From contig RYVZ01000012.1 in NCBI GenBank assembly GCA_003979345.1, positions 9,112-73,111 of the forward strand: a stretch of 64,000 bases of DNA. The letters are read 5' to 3'. Positions 18,167 through 26,900 of this stretch are shown in pieces. Both the position numbers and the translations under genes were made by a program. The DNA is from Lachnospiraceae bacterium (lineage in GTDB: Bacteria; Bacillota; Clostridia; Lachnospirales; Lachnospiraceae). How positions within the stretch are numbered: the stretch's first letter is position 1; the number at the start of each line of letters is the position of its first letter. The notes beneath the pieces were generated by a model. It did not search any database and was not told where the DNA came from. It saw only the letters and a program-made list of their open reading frames with translations.

Positions 18167-19447
18167 ATGGTAAAAGCGGTAGTTGGAGCAAATTGGGGTG
18201 ACGAGGGCAAAGGAAAGATCACGGATATGCTTGCGGAGCAGGCAGACATCGTCATACGTTTTCAGGGAGGCGCCAACGCGGGGCATACCATTGTCAATGA
18301 TTATGGCAAATTTGCGCTGCATACGCTGCCATCCGGTGTTTTTTATAACCATACGACAAGCATTATCGGAAACGGTGTGGCACTAAATATTCCGATTCTC
18401 TTTGAGGAGCTCAAGTCTATTACGGACAGAAACGTTCCGATGCCGAAACTGCTTGTTTCGGACAGGGCGCAGATGGTCATGCCGTACCATATTCTGCTCG
18501 ATCAGTATGAGGAGGAACGTCTGGGGGGCAAGAGTTTTGGCTCTACCAAATCGGGTATCGCGCCTTTTTATTCCGACAAATATGCGAAGATCGGTTTTCA
18601 GGTCAGCGAGCTGTTTGACGAGGAATGCTTAAAAGAAAAAGCAAAGCGTGTCTGTGAGCTGAAAAATGTACTTTTTGAACATTTATATCATAAACCGGGG
18701 ATTTCACCGGATGAGCTGCTCGATACGCTGCACCAGTACCGCGAAATGGTGGAACCTTATGTCTGCAACGTGTCGGCTTATTTGGATCAGGCGATCAAAG
18801 ACGGAAAGACGATCCTGCTGGAAGGTCAGCTTGGAACCTTAAAGGATCCGGATCACGGCATTTATCCGATGGTGACATCCTCGTCCACATTGGCGGCGTT
18901 CGGTGCGATCGGCGCGGGAATCCCGCCCTATGAGATCCGTCAGGTTGTGACGGTCTGCAAAGCGTATTCCTCCTCAGTCGGAGCCGGTGCGTTCGTATCT
19001 GAGATTTTTGGGGAGGAGGCAGACGAGCTTCGGACACGCGGCGGAGACGGCGGCGAGTTCGGAGCGACTACGGGGCGTCCGCGGCGCATGGGTTGGTTTG
19101 ACTGTGTTGCCTCTAAATATGGCTGTCGTCTGCAGGGAACGACCGATGTGGCGTTTACGGTCTTGGACGTGCTTGGCTATTTAGATGAGATTCCGGTATG
19201 CGTCGGCTATGAGATCGACGGCGAAGTGACTACGGAATTTCCGGTCACTTACAAACTGGAAAAGGCAAAGCCGGTTTATGAGAAGCTTCCGGGATGGAAA
19301 TGCGATATCCGCGGAATTAAAAACTATGACGAGCTTCCCCAAAACTGCCGCGCATATATCGAGTTTATCGAAAAGCAGATCGGCTATCCGATCACGATGG
19401 TGTCGAACGGACCCGGAAGAAGCGATATTATTTACCGCAAGCGTTGA
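18167..19447 (+). CDS. purA: Adenylosuccinate synthetase
   Basis: 426 residues from ATG 18167 with GGAAGG eight bases upstream. It converts IMP plus aspartate to adenylosuccinate with GTP. Motifs: NWGDEGKGKITD (P-loop-like), GGANAGHTIV, GSTKSGIAPFYSDK, LEGQLGTLKDPDHGIYPMVT. Together with PurB it makes AMP. The 189-bp purB-purA gap holds no other gene. This is the last purine gene here; the intergenic repeat region follows. Confidence 0.97.
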   Translation: MVKAVVGANWGDEGKGKITDMLAEQADIVIRFQGGANAGHTIVNDYGKFALHTLPSGVFYNHTTSIIGNGVALNIPILFEELKSITDRNVPMPKLLVSDRAQMVMPYHILLDQYEEERLGGKSFGSTKSGIAPFYSDKYAKIGFQVSELFDEECLKEKAKRVCELKNVLFEHLYHKPGISPDELLDTLHQYREMVEPYVCNVSAYLDQAIKDGKTILLEGQLGTLKDPDHGIYPMVTSSSTLAAFGAIGAGIPPYEIRQVVTVCKAYSSSVGAGAFVSEIFGEEADELRTRGGDGGEFGATTGRPRRMGWFDCVASKYGCRLQGTTDVAFTVLDVLGYLDEIPVCVGYEIDGEVTTEFPVTYKLEKAKPVYEKLPGWKCDIRGIKNYDELPQNCRAYIEFIEKQIGYPITMVSNGPGRSDIIYRKR

Positions 19448-19642
19448 GAGGGGTATTAGGTTGAAAAATAAGTCTGATAACCTTATTATTCAACCGGCGA
19501 TTTAGGGCTCTGACATGGAGGATTAGATCGACATTTTCAGGCAGGTCTGTTTTGTATCGTCAGTCGGAAATAAGAATTTTTTAATCTTGCTATCATTTTT
19601 TTGACTTGTAATGCATAAAATATACTTGGAAAGAAGGAATAG

Positions 19643-19838
19643 AAGGTTGAAAGTAATACATTTCAACCTCCCTGATTTGAGTGCGTGCTAAAGCACGCAG
19701 ACGGGAGCAAGGTTGAAAGAAATACGTTTCAACCTCCCTGATTTGAGTGCGTGCTAAAGCACGCAGACGGGAGCAAGGTTGAAAGTAATACATTTCAACC
19801 TCCCTGATTTGAGTGCGTGCTAAAGCCGCAGATGGGAG
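19643..19838. repeat. Three 66-bp tandem repeats, two hairpins per unit
   Basis: Units begin at 19643, 19709 and 19775, each starting AAGGTTGAAAG. Each carries GGTTGAAA...TTTCAACC and TGCGTGCTaaAGCACGCA stems and ends in GGGAGCA. Units 1 and 2 differ at only a few bases. Unit 3 has lost two bases in the second stem. The GGGAG of unit 3 (19834-19838) acts as the ribosome site of the SGNH gene. The rest of the 19448-19842 gap shows no gene. Confidence 0.92.
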
Positions 19839-19843
19839 CAAAG

Positions 19844-20905
19844 ATGAGAAAATTCAGAAAACAAAGGAAATTTTTATGCATTGCCATGGTTGTCATGTGC
19901 GTTTTAGGAGACTGCGCAACATACCCTGTGTACGCCTCTGAGCTGCCGTCAGACGGTGTATGTGCAGAACCGTCTGATGGAACGGGAACAACCGGTGAAG
20001 CGGGAATAGTCGGCGAAACGGGAACAACCGGTGAAGCGGGAATAGTCGGCGAAACGGGAACAACCGGTGAAGCGGGAACAACCGGTGAAGCGGGAATAGT
20101 CGGTGAAACGGGAACAACCGGCGAAGCGGAAATAACCGACATAACGGAGCTGACTGATGAACAGGTAGCGGAGTATTATGGCGATTCGGTTTTTATCGGA
20201 GACTCTATTATGGAGGGGTTTCGGATTTACAGCGACAGGCAGGACACCTTTGCCCACGATATTCAGTTTCTGACGGCGATAAGCTATTCGGTACATAATG
20301 CCCTGAGACCTGTAAAGGGCAAAAATCCTCATCCTGAGTATCAGGGGGTAAAGTACCATCTGTGGGATGCTCTCCCCCTCTTAGGCAAAAAGCGCGTTTT
20401 TATTTTGCTTGGCACCAATGACCTTGTCTCCTATGGACCGGAAGCCAATCGGGACAAGTACAAAGAACTGATCGATAAAATTTTGGAGACGTCACCGGAT
20501 TTAGAGATTCATATCGTCAGTGTAACTTATACAGTGAAAGGTAAGGAAAAGGGATGTTTATATAACCCCAATATCGACATATACAACAGCCTTTTACAGG
20601 AAATGGCGGAGGAAAACGGCTGGGGATACATTGATCTGTGTACTGCCGTATCGGACGGAGAGGGAAACCTTGAAGCGGGCTATAGCAGCGATAATTTCGT
20701 TCATCTCAAAATATCTGCTTATGCCTTGTGGGAGGATGAGCTCATCAATTATGCGAACACCATGCTGCTGGAGACGGTGGTGGAAGATGGAGAGGATGGA
20801 GAGACAGAAGAGTCAGAAACGATAGAAGAAACGGAAACGACAGAAGAAACAGAAACGACAGAAATAACAGAGGATACAGAAGAGCCAGAAACGATAGCCA
20901 CTTAA
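19844..20905 (+). CDS. Secreted SGNH/GDSL-type hydrolase with Gly-Thr-Thr repeats
   Basis: 353 residues from ATG 19844; GGGAG is 5 bases upstream, inside the last 66-bp repeat. Signal peptide at residues 1-31 (IAMVVMCVLGDCATYPVYAS). A collagen-like low-complexity stretch (GTTGEAGIVGE repeats) covers about 45-95. The SGNH core has VFIGDSIMEGF (block I Ser), FILLGTNDLV and DNFVHLKISAY (catalytic Asp-His). The C-terminal ~30 residues are Glu/Thr repeats. Likely an extracellular esterase or deacetylase of unknown substrate. Both repeat tracts could vary in length by slippage. Confidence 0.85.
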   Translation: MRKFRKQRKFLCIAMVVMCVLGDCATYPVYASELPSDGVCAEPSDGTGTTGEAGIVGETGTTGEAGIVGETGTTGEAGTTGEAGIVGETGTTGEAEITDITELTDEQVAEYYGDSVFIGDSIMEGFRIYSDRQDTFAHDIQFLTAISYSVHNALRPVKGKNPHPEYQGVKYHLWDALPLLGKKRVFILLGTNDLVSYGPEANRDKYKELIDKILETSPDLEIHIVSVTYTVKGKEKGCLYNPNIDIYNSLLQEMAEENGWGYIDLCTAVSDGEGNLEAGYSSDNFVHLKISAYALWEDELINYANTMLLETVVEDGEDGETEESETIEETETTEETETTEITEDTEEPETIAT

Positions 20906-20985
20906 CAGTTTCGGCAATCGGTAACTTATACACTTTTGCAATACATATTTATCATATTTGAAATACATTCCCGAATATTAGTTTT

Positions 20986-21023
20986 GGCAGCGGTGATCCC
21001 CAAAGATCATCAGCTGCCTTTTT
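20986..21023 (+). terminator. Terminator after the SGNH gene
   Basis: GGCAGCGGTGATC, loop CCCAAA, GATCATCAGCTGCC, then a T-rich tail. It lies between the convergent SGNH and DegV genes. Confidence 0.8.
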
Positions 21024-21033
21024 CTTTCAGCGG

Positions 21034-21900
21034 TCATAAAATGCGTGATTCTTCACGATGGAAATAAGCGACGGCGATCGCGCCGGGACCGACATGGGTG
21101 CCGATCGTACTGCCGACCGTGCAGACCGGGAGCCTGTCAATGGCATCCGTCCAAAGCGCGCGGCTGTCCTCCATATATTTTTGTAACAGGTTATCGGAGA
21201 GACCGGTGTATCCTAAGGCGATCGGATAATGAAAATCCACGCCGCCGTGTTCGTTAATGTATTCGATGAGCATATTATTTCCCTTTTTGGATCCGCGCGC
21301 CTTGCCGATAACGACGACCTCGCCGTCCTGAACCGTTACGACCGGCTTGATCGAGAGCATATTTCCGACAAATGCAGTAGTCGGGGAGATCCTTCCGCCT
21401 TTCTTGAGATATTCCAATGTGTCTAAGAGGGCGATCAGGCGTACGCGGGAACGTTCCCTGCACAGCGTCGCAGCAATTTCCGAAGCGGACTTGCCTTCTT
21501 CGGCAAGTATGACGGCGCGTTTCACTAAAACCTGTTCCCCGACAGTCGCATTTAAGCTGTCAACCGGGAAGATGATATTTTCATAGTCTGATGCGGCAAT
21601 GACGGCATTCTGGTAAGTGCCGGAGAGCTTTGAGGATAAGGTGATGACAACCGCAGTGTCACCTTTCGCATCAATCTCTTTATAAACCGATTCAAATTGA
21701 TGCGGCGCGAGCTGGCTGGTTTTGGGAAGTGTATCATCTTCGATCAGTTTTTCGTAAAATTCATGATGCGTGATCGTGACGCCCTCCACATATTCTGTTT
21801 CACCGAATATTGTCGTCATCGCAATGACGGTAACTGCATGGGCTTCGGCGTATTCCGCGGTCAGGTCGGCGGCTGAGTCGGTAATGATCTTGACGCTCAT
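21034..21900 (-). CDS. DegV family fatty-acid-binding protein
   Basis: 288 residues; RBS AAAGGAG precedes ATG. DegV signatures: KIITDSAADLT at the N-terminus, PKTSQLAPHQFESVYKE near residue 60, LSSKLSGTYQNA, and the C-terminal IGTHVGPGAIAVAYF. DegV/FakB proteins bind a fatty acid for phosphorylation by FakA. No fakA is adjacent, so the exact role is open. Monocistronic, with its own promoter at 22053-22081. Confidence 0.93.
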   Translation of the reverse strand: MSVKIITDSAADLTAEYAEAHAVTVIAMTTIFGETEYVEGVTITHHEFYEKLIEDDTLPKTSQLAPHQFESVYKEIDAKGDTAVVITLSSKLSGTYQNAVIAASDYENIIFPVDSLNATVGEQVLVKRAVILAEEGKSASEIAATLCRERSRVRLIALLDTLEYLKKGGRISPTTAFVGNMLSIKPVVTVQDGEVVVIGKARGSKKGNNMLIEYINEHGGVDFHYPIALGYTGLSDNLLQKYMEDSRALWTDAIDRLPVCTVGSTIGTHVGPGAIAVAYFHREESRIL

Positions 21901-22052
21901 AAATATAGCTCCTTTCTTGAATGATGTTCAAATCGTTAAAAGTGCAAATAATAATCGCAAATAATAAATCCTAATAGTAAATCTAAATCACAAATAGTCC
22001 ATGAATGGGCGTGATTGTATATAAATATTTTGAATATCAAAATATTATGATT

Positions 22053-22081
22053 ACTATAATGGATGTGGCACAAAATGTCAA
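22053..22081 (-). promoter_or_regulatory. Promoter of the DegV gene
   Basis: On the minus strand TTGACA, 17 bp, TATAGT. The transcript start would be about 150 bases before the DegV ATG. Apart from this promoter, nothing else is recognised in the 21901-22188 gap. Confidence 0.7.
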
Positions 22082-22188
22082 GGGTGGAAGTATGGAGCGC
22101 GCGACAGGAACCGAAAACAGGTTTTTTGCATAGAATATTCTTATAGGAAAAAGCAGTATGCCATAACAGAAAAGGAATAGGAATAAAA

Positions 22189-23460
22189 ATGCGGATCGTG
22201 CGTGGAGATCGGGGGACAATGGTTGAGTATGTGCAGCTTGCGCTGCAGCGGGCAGGCTATCCCGTTACGGTGGATGGGGTATTTGGGGGAGACACCTGCA
22301 GGGCACTCGCGGAATTTTTGGAAAAAGGAGAACAGGATTGTATTGTCGATGACAGCGTTTTCGAGTCGCTTGCTCTATATCTGCGCGGATCCGTGCGCTA
22401 TGAGGTGCAGCCGGGAGACAGCTTTTATGAGATCGCGTCGAAGTATCACATCGGCATGCAGGCGCTGATGAACGCCAATCCGGGTGTCGGACCGCTTTAC
22501 CTGATGCCGGGCATGACGCTCTTTGTGCCGCTGCCGTTTCCTGTTGTGCCGCAGAATGTTGCGTACTCGTCGTTTCTTGTGCGCTATCTCGTTGAGGGAT
22601 TGACGGAAAGGTATCCGTTTTTGGAAGTCGGGAATATCGGGCAGAGCGTCCTGAATAGGGAACTCTGGTATGTGCGTATCGGAAACGGGGAGCGGGAGCT
22701 GTTCTACAGTGCTGCATATCATGCCAACGAGTGGATCACAACGCCGCTGCTGCTGCGTTTTGTGGAAGATTATGCGCAGGCGTACGCAATGGGAAAGCGT
22801 ATTGGCGGTGTAGATGCAAAATGGCTGTTTGACCATTATTCCCTCTATGTGGTGCCGATGGTCAATCCCGACGGGGTCGATCTCGTGAACGGCTTGCCAA
22901 TTGAGGAAAAGGCATATGAGCAGGCGCGTGCGATCGCTGCCGCTTATCCGGCAATCCCGTTTCCCGACGGCTGGAAAGCGAATATTGAGGGGATTGACTT
23001 AAACCTGCAGTTTCCGGCGGGGTGGGAGGAAGCGAAGCGCATCAAATATGCGCAGGGATATACGACGCCTGCGCCGCGCGATTATGTCGGTGAAGCGCCG
23101 CTTACGGCACCGGAGAGTGCTGCAGTCTACCAATTTACGAAAGAGCATGACTTTCGCCTGATTCTGGCATATCATACGCAGGGCGAAGTGATTTATTGGA
23201 AATATCAGGATTACGAACCGGCGCGCTCCTATGAGATCGCGCAGTATTTCGGCGCGGTCAGCGGTTATGCGGTGGAGGAGACGCCTGCGGCGTCGGGAAA
23301 CGCGGGCTATAAGGACTGGTTCATTATGACCTATGACAGACCGGGTTATACGATCGAAGCGGGTATGGGAAAAAACCCGCTGCCTTTATCCCAGCTTCAG
23401 GGTATGTATGAGGCGAATCTGGGTATCTTTGTCGGCGGGATGATAAAGACGGAATCGTAA
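22189..23460 (+). CDS. M14-family peptidoglycan peptidase with binding domain and LysM
   Basis: 423 residues; RBS AAAGGAA lies upstream of ATG. Residues 1-60 are a PG_binding_1 domain (RGDRGTMVEYVQLALQRAGY). Residues 66-110 are a LysM domain (YEVQPGDSFYEIASKYHIG). The zinc carboxypeptidase domain has HANEW (HxxE, about 180), VPMVNPDGVDLV, the third zinc His in LAYHTQGE, and the catalytic Glu in YTIEAG near the end. This matches gamma-D-glutamyl-diaminopimelate endopeptidase I, which cleaves peptide stems in spores or cell wall. There is no signal peptide, as in some spore-related relatives. Confidence 0.88.
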   Translation: MRIVRGDRGTMVEYVQLALQRAGYPVTVDGVFGGDTCRALAEFLEKGEQDCIVDDSVFESLALYLRGSVRYEVQPGDSFYEIASKYHIGMQALMNANPGVGPLYLMPGMTLFVPLPFPVVPQNVAYSSFLVRYLVEGLTERYPFLEVGNIGQSVLNRELWYVRIGNGERELFYSAAYHANEWITTPLLLRFVEDYAQAYAMGKRIGGVDAKWLFDHYSLYVVPMVNPDGVDLVNGLPIEEKAYEQARAIAAAYPAIPFPDGWKANIEGIDLNLQFPAGWEEAKRIKYAQGYTTPAPRDYVGEAPLTAPESAAVYQFTKEHDFRLILAYHTQGEVIYWKYQDYEPARSYEIAQYFGAVSGYAVEETPAASGNAGYKDWFIMTYDRPGYTIEAGMGKNPLPLSQLQGMYEANLGIFVGGMIKTES

Positions 23461-23857
23461 ATAAAGTTCAGGCATGGATGTGATAAATAATGATAGTGGT
23501 TGAGCGTCAAAAAATTAGGAAGGCGAGTGCAAAAAAGCGATGTTAAAAAATAATTCCGAGTTGACTTTACGGTGAAGGAGTGATATATATACTATAAACG
23601 AATTTCTGTCATGAATATGCGATACCAAACGCTGATTACGGCTGTTCTGTGTGGGAAACCTATTCGTGTACAAACGGAGATTCATGCGAATGTGAAAATG
23701 CAAAAGAACAGGACTAACTATTAAAAATCAAGACCTAAAATGAAATTTTTTGAATGAATTGCCGGAAGGCATTTCAGATATATTTGAACCTTGAAAACTG
23801 CATGACAATAAGAGTGTCGTTTACAGGCACTCTAAAAGGAGATATTTACGGAAAGAA
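23461..23857. other. Non-coding gap next to the IS element
   Basis: There is no convincing gene. A 37-codon frame at 23611-23724 follows GAAGGAG and a promoter-like TTGACT...TATATA (23561-23589). Its product (MNMRYQTLITAVLCGKPIR...) is not recognised and may be a remnant. AGAGTG...CACTCT near 23811-23833 forms a hairpin just past the transposase stop and may belong to the IS end. Confidence 0.4.
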
Positions 23858-25033
23858 TCAGGCTTTTTTACTGTATGATTGCCCCGACTTTTCCATTGCG
23901 TAGATCAGGCGCACAAGTTTCTTTGCAGCATGGGATAAAGCAACGTTGTAATGCTTGCCTTCAGCCCGCTTTTTAGCAAGATAGGCAGCGAATGATTCAT
24001 CCCACTGGCAGACATATTTTGTAGAGTTGTAAAGGGCATACCGCAGGTATCTGGAACCCCGTTTTTCCATGTGGGAATGGCTGCCATCCAGTTGTCCTGA
24101 CTGATAAGTTGATGGCGACATCCCGGCATATGCAAGTAGTCTGTCAGCGGAATCGAAACGGTTGAAATCACCGATTTCTGCAATAATCATTGCACCCATA
24201 CGGTAACTGATTCCAGGAATGGAGAGGATTGGTGAGTGAAGGCTGTCCATAATGGATTTGATAGCAAGTTCTATTTCATCGATCTCAGTGGTCAATTCCT
24301 GAATGAGCATGATGGTATGCTTTAGTTCTAAAGATTTTGCAGGCATATGTGAGCCTATGGAACTCCTCGCCGCCTCACGGAAGATGACAGCGGTATCTTT
24401 TCCGTAATGCCCTTTTGAGCTTTCGGAAAGAAGGTTTGAGAGCCTCGTAAGATGTGCGGAGGAAACTGCGTGGGCAGAAGGGAATTCTGACAGGAGGGCA
24501 TAGACGGAAGCCATATGGAGGGTAGGCACAAGTTTCTCCAGTTCAGGGAACAGGATGCATACAAGTCTGGAAACAGAACTTTTCAGCTTTGCCCGTTCTT
24601 TTACTTTATCAAAACGATAACGAGTAAGTGACTTTAATTCCTCATTGTGGTAAGATGTATCTGAGTAGGACTTTAAGTTCATATCAGACATTATCATAGT
24701 AGCAATAGTACGGAAATCAACCTTATCCGTTTTCGTCTTTCTAAGGCTTAGACTTTTTCTGTAAAGATTGGTATGTAGCGGATTGATAACGTAGGTGGTC
24801 AGACCTTTATCAAGAAGGAATCCCAGAAGATTGTAACTGTAGTGTCCGGTGGCTTCTAGTCCTACTTTTACTTTGGCTAAATCATCTGAAACGGATTCGA
24901 TTCTTTGAAACAGGTTTTCAAAACCTTCCCGATTGTTCGAGATGGAAAAGGGCTTAAATAATACCTCGCCATCTGAATTTGTAATAAAACAGTCGTGCTT
25001 GTCTTTGGCAACATCAATTCCAACGTAAATCAT
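23858..25033 (-). CDS. IS110-family transposase
   Basis: 391 residues; ATG 25033 is preceded by AAAGGAG. N-terminal DEDD RuvC-like domain (DEDD_Tnp_IS110): YVGIDVAKDKHDCF (first Asp), VGLEATGHYSYNL (Glu) and RKTKTDKVDFRTIA (Asp pair). C-terminal Transposase_20 domain: LSIPGISYRMGAMIIAEIG and AYAGMSPSTYQSGQ, with the conserved Ser. It is full length with no frameshift, so it may be active. IS110 enzymes insert using a bridge RNA made from a non-coding end of the element; the upstream 240 bp here fits that role. Confidence 0.95.
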   Translation of the reverse strand: MIYVGIDVAKDKHDCFITNSDGEVLFKPFSISNNREGFENLFQRIESVSDDLAKVKVGLEATGHYSYNLLGFLLDKGLTTYVINPLHTNLYRKSLSLRKTKTDKVDFRTIATMIMSDMNLKSYSDTSYHNEELKSLTRYRFDKVKERAKLKSSVSRLVCILFPELEKLVPTLHMASVYALLSEFPSAHAVSSAHLTRLSNLLSESSKGHYGKDTAVIFREAARSSIGSHMPAKSLELKHTIMLIQELTTEIDEIELAIKSIMDSLHSPILSIPGISYRMGAMIIAEIGDFNRFDSADRLLAYAGMSPSTYQSGQLDGSHSHMEKRGSRYLRYALYNSTKYVCQWDESFAAYLAKKRAEGKHYNVALSHAAKKLVRLIYAMEKSGQSYSKKA

Positions 25034-25039
25034 AATAAA

Positions 25040-25230
25040 TCTCCTTTGCAAAGTATTTGATACTGTTTAGAGCCACAGGTACTCTTTGCGATTGTAGCCT
25101 CGTTCTAAATAAACCGTCATACGGTATCTAACCAATTAACAAATATACAAAGAGACTGTGGTTGGAGCCTCCAATAAACCATCATGTGGTAGGAAATGAG
25201 AACCAATCCACAGTATCTCTAACAGTATAA
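25040..25230 (-). ncRNA. Candidate IS110 bridge RNA region
   Basis: Non-coding sequence on the 5' side of the transposase, where classical IS110 elements encode the bridge RNA. It holds two matching small hairpins: AAACCGTCATACGGTA (near 25115) and AAACCATCATGTGGTA (near 25175). Each sits in a larger stem: ACTCTTTG...CAAAGAG (about 25080-25155) and ACTGTGGTTGG...CCAATCCACAGT (about 25155-25216). Paired loops of this kind fit target- and donor-binding loops. Inferred from position and symmetry only. Confidence 0.5.
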
Positions 25231-25299
25231 CATTTATCCCTGGAGAGGGATTCATAAATACTACTATTTAATAATACGAGAAATAAGGATATGAAGAAA

Positions 25300-25680
25300 A
25301 TGAAACGTGGGATTGCGGTCTGTTTTTCTACAATGTTACTGTTTGGGATGGCGCTCGATGTCTGCGCCGGTTCCGGCACTTATCGGTCAAATGAGATAAT
25401 CGTAGGCTACGGCAGCAGTGTTACTTCGAACTCGGGATATGCATATACATCGATCGCAGGGGGCGGAACGGGAACGGCTTCGGTCAGCGCGGAGTATCAC
25501 TCTCATTATAATGGCAATTATAAGGAAGCGCCTGTGCAGACGGGGAATTCTACAAATGGAACGGCAGCTTCTCTTAGTTTTGGACCGGCAACCGGGTGTT
25601 CGTCAAGCTATATTAATGCAACTCATAACGCAACCGTCGGCGGGACGACGATTCCGACTCAGACAAGCTCAGGGAGTTAA
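25300..25680 (+). CDS. Small secreted Gly/Ser/Thr-rich protein
   Basis: 126 residues from ATG 25300, with AAGGA 10 bases upstream; ATG 25291 is too close to that site. A clear signal peptide (GIAVCFSTMLLFGMALDVCAG) ends near residue 26. The mature ~100 residues are rich in Gly, Ser, Thr, Asn, Tyr and His (SAEYHSHYNGNYKEAP, SSSYINATHNATVGG), with no lipobox or anchor. No family is recognised. It starts an operon with two lipoproteins and an ABC transporter, a context typical of an exported peptide with dedicated export or self-protection. Lactococcin-972-like proteins have similar size and composition, but no motif proves kinship. Confidence 0.75.
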   Translation: MKRGIAVCFSTMLLFGMALDVCAGSGTYRSNEIIVGYGSSVTSNSGYAYTSIAGGGTGTASVSAEYHSHYNGNYKEAPVQTGNSTNGTAASLSFGPATGCSSSYINATHNATVGGTTIPTQTSSGS

Positions 25681-25683
25681 GCT

Positions 25684-26799
25684 ATGCTTAAGAAGTTTGG
25701 CATTTTTCTGTTCATATTGCTTTTTCTGACCGGCTGTGGAAAAAACACGGCCGGTTCCGATGAAGAGACAGAGCGGTTTACGTTCAGATCGATCGTCTTT
25801 GGCTGTTATTCAGAGAGCGGGATCTTGTATGAAAAAGACGGGATTCTCTGTTTTGTCGATTATGCCACGGGGGAGGACGTCGTTTTGTGCACGAAGCCAA
25901 ACTGCGTGCATGCGCCCTATTCCGCGGTCAATAACCCCGATCCGTACTGCGATGCGGCGCTCCCGTGGGAGGACAGGAATGTGACCATGATATACGGGGA
26001 CAGGCTGTATGCTTTTGTGACGAATTTTGATTCCACGACCGTTTATGAAAAGGGCGTTTCTGAGAGCGAATGGAAGAAGCTTACGGAAATGCCTTACAGC
26101 TATTATGAGGTGGTCAGTTGGTTTGCCTGCAATGACCGGATCTACTATGTTGCGGATCAGTTTGCACGGCAGGAGGATGGAATTTTGGCGTTGGACGATG
26201 CGATATTCCTTGCATATGTGGATCTGACGGACGGAACTTACGGCAGTCTTACGGATATGGACGAGGAGACCGGCACCATCCGGATTGTATCTGTGGATCA
26301 GCAAAACCTGTATTATGAGATGCATTATAAACTGGATATTGCCGTACCGGAAGATCAGGGACAGGTTTACCGGATGGATCTGGAGACGCTTAAGAGTGAA
26401 CCTGTTTTTCGAATGGAGGAAAACAGACGCTTTGTGGGGATGCATGGAGACGACCTCTACTATATGGAGAGCGACGGACTGCACCGGACGGACGCCGGAG
26501 GAGAGGATGTATGTATCTATCAGGGACCGGACCCGAATGTCAATTCGGTAGCGATACTGCCAGCGGCTTCGGGATTCCTTCTGGAGGCTTATATGGCGGA
26601 TACGGATCAGTTTAGGATCGTCTATCTTGATTACGAAAGTGACAGGATCACCGAAATAGAGAGACCGAATGCGGAGGGTCTGGTCGTGGAGATCGTGGGG
26701 GAGAACGTGCTGGTGTCCGGGGATGCGGTAGAGGTGATCAGGCTTTCCGATTTCCTTGCGGGTAAAGAAAAGATTTTGGCACGGCATGAGCTCAACTGA
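25684..26799 (+). CDS. Beta-propeller-like lipoprotein with CxxxxC motif
   Basis: 371 residues. The start is 4 bases after the secreted-protein stop, with GGGAG overlapping that gene's end. Lipobox LTGC gives a lipidated Cys18. Repeated short strands such as GILYEKDGILCFVDYATGE and GDRLYAFVTNFD suggest a beta-propeller. The CTKPNCVHAPY motif followed by a further Cys is typical of uncharacterised Lachnospiraceae propeller lipoproteins (DUF5050-like). Probably anchored outside the membrane and translationally coupled to the upstream gene. It may sense or bind the secreted protein; this is inference. Confidence 0.75.
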   Translation: MLKKFGIFLFILLFLTGCGKNTAGSDEETERFTFRSIVFGCYSESGILYEKDGILCFVDYATGEDVVLCTKPNCVHAPYSAVNNPDPYCDAALPWEDRNVTMIYGDRLYAFVTNFDSTTVYEKGVSESEWKKLTEMPYSYYEVVSWFACNDRIYYVADQFARQEDGILALDDAIFLAYVDLTDGTYGSLTDMDEETGTIRIVSVDQQNLYYEMHYKLDIAVPEDQGQVYRMDLETLKSEPVFRMEENRRFVGMHGDDLYYMESDGLHRTDAGGEDVCIYQGPDPNVNSVAILPAASGFLLEAYMADTDQFRIVYLDYESDRITEIERPNAEGLVVEIVGENVLVSGDAVEVIRLSDFLAGKEKILARHELN

Positions 26800-26900
26800 T
26801 AAAACTACATGATAGCAAAACGGTGAAATGAAGAAAAGCGGGTCTTTGTGAGTGTAAGATCAAGTGAAGAAAAGCATGGCTGAAACGGAGGCGTGAGGCG

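Larger units (their letters stand above)
23811..25250 (-). mobile_element. IS110-type insertion sequence (ends approximate)
   Basis: The transposase plus flanking non-coding sequence between the M14 peptidase gene and the 25.3-31.5 kb operon. IS110 elements lack conventional inverted repeats and target duplications, so the exact ends cannot be set from one copy. Confidence 0.75.

Noticed and set aside
19643..19838. 66-bp tandem units as a CRISPR array
   Set aside because: Units are contiguous with no unique spacers and are mostly filled by hairpins; there are no cas genes.
19795..20359. Minus-strand ORFs opposite the SGNH gene
   Set aside because: They mirror the low-complexity repeats; the plus frame has a signal peptide and SGNH motifs.
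23561..23600. MerR-type long-spacer promoter near the IS element
   Set aside because: TTGACT can be paired with TATATA at a normal 17-bp spacing, and no MerR-regulated gene follows.
25300..25680. Firm assignment to lactococcin 972
   Set aside because: Only size, secretion and composition are similar; no diagnostic motif was seen.
25810..26787. 325-residue minus-strand ORF opposite the propeller lipoprotein
   Set aside because: Shadow ORF: the plus frame has a lipobox, ribosome site and operon context; the minus product looks like no protein family.
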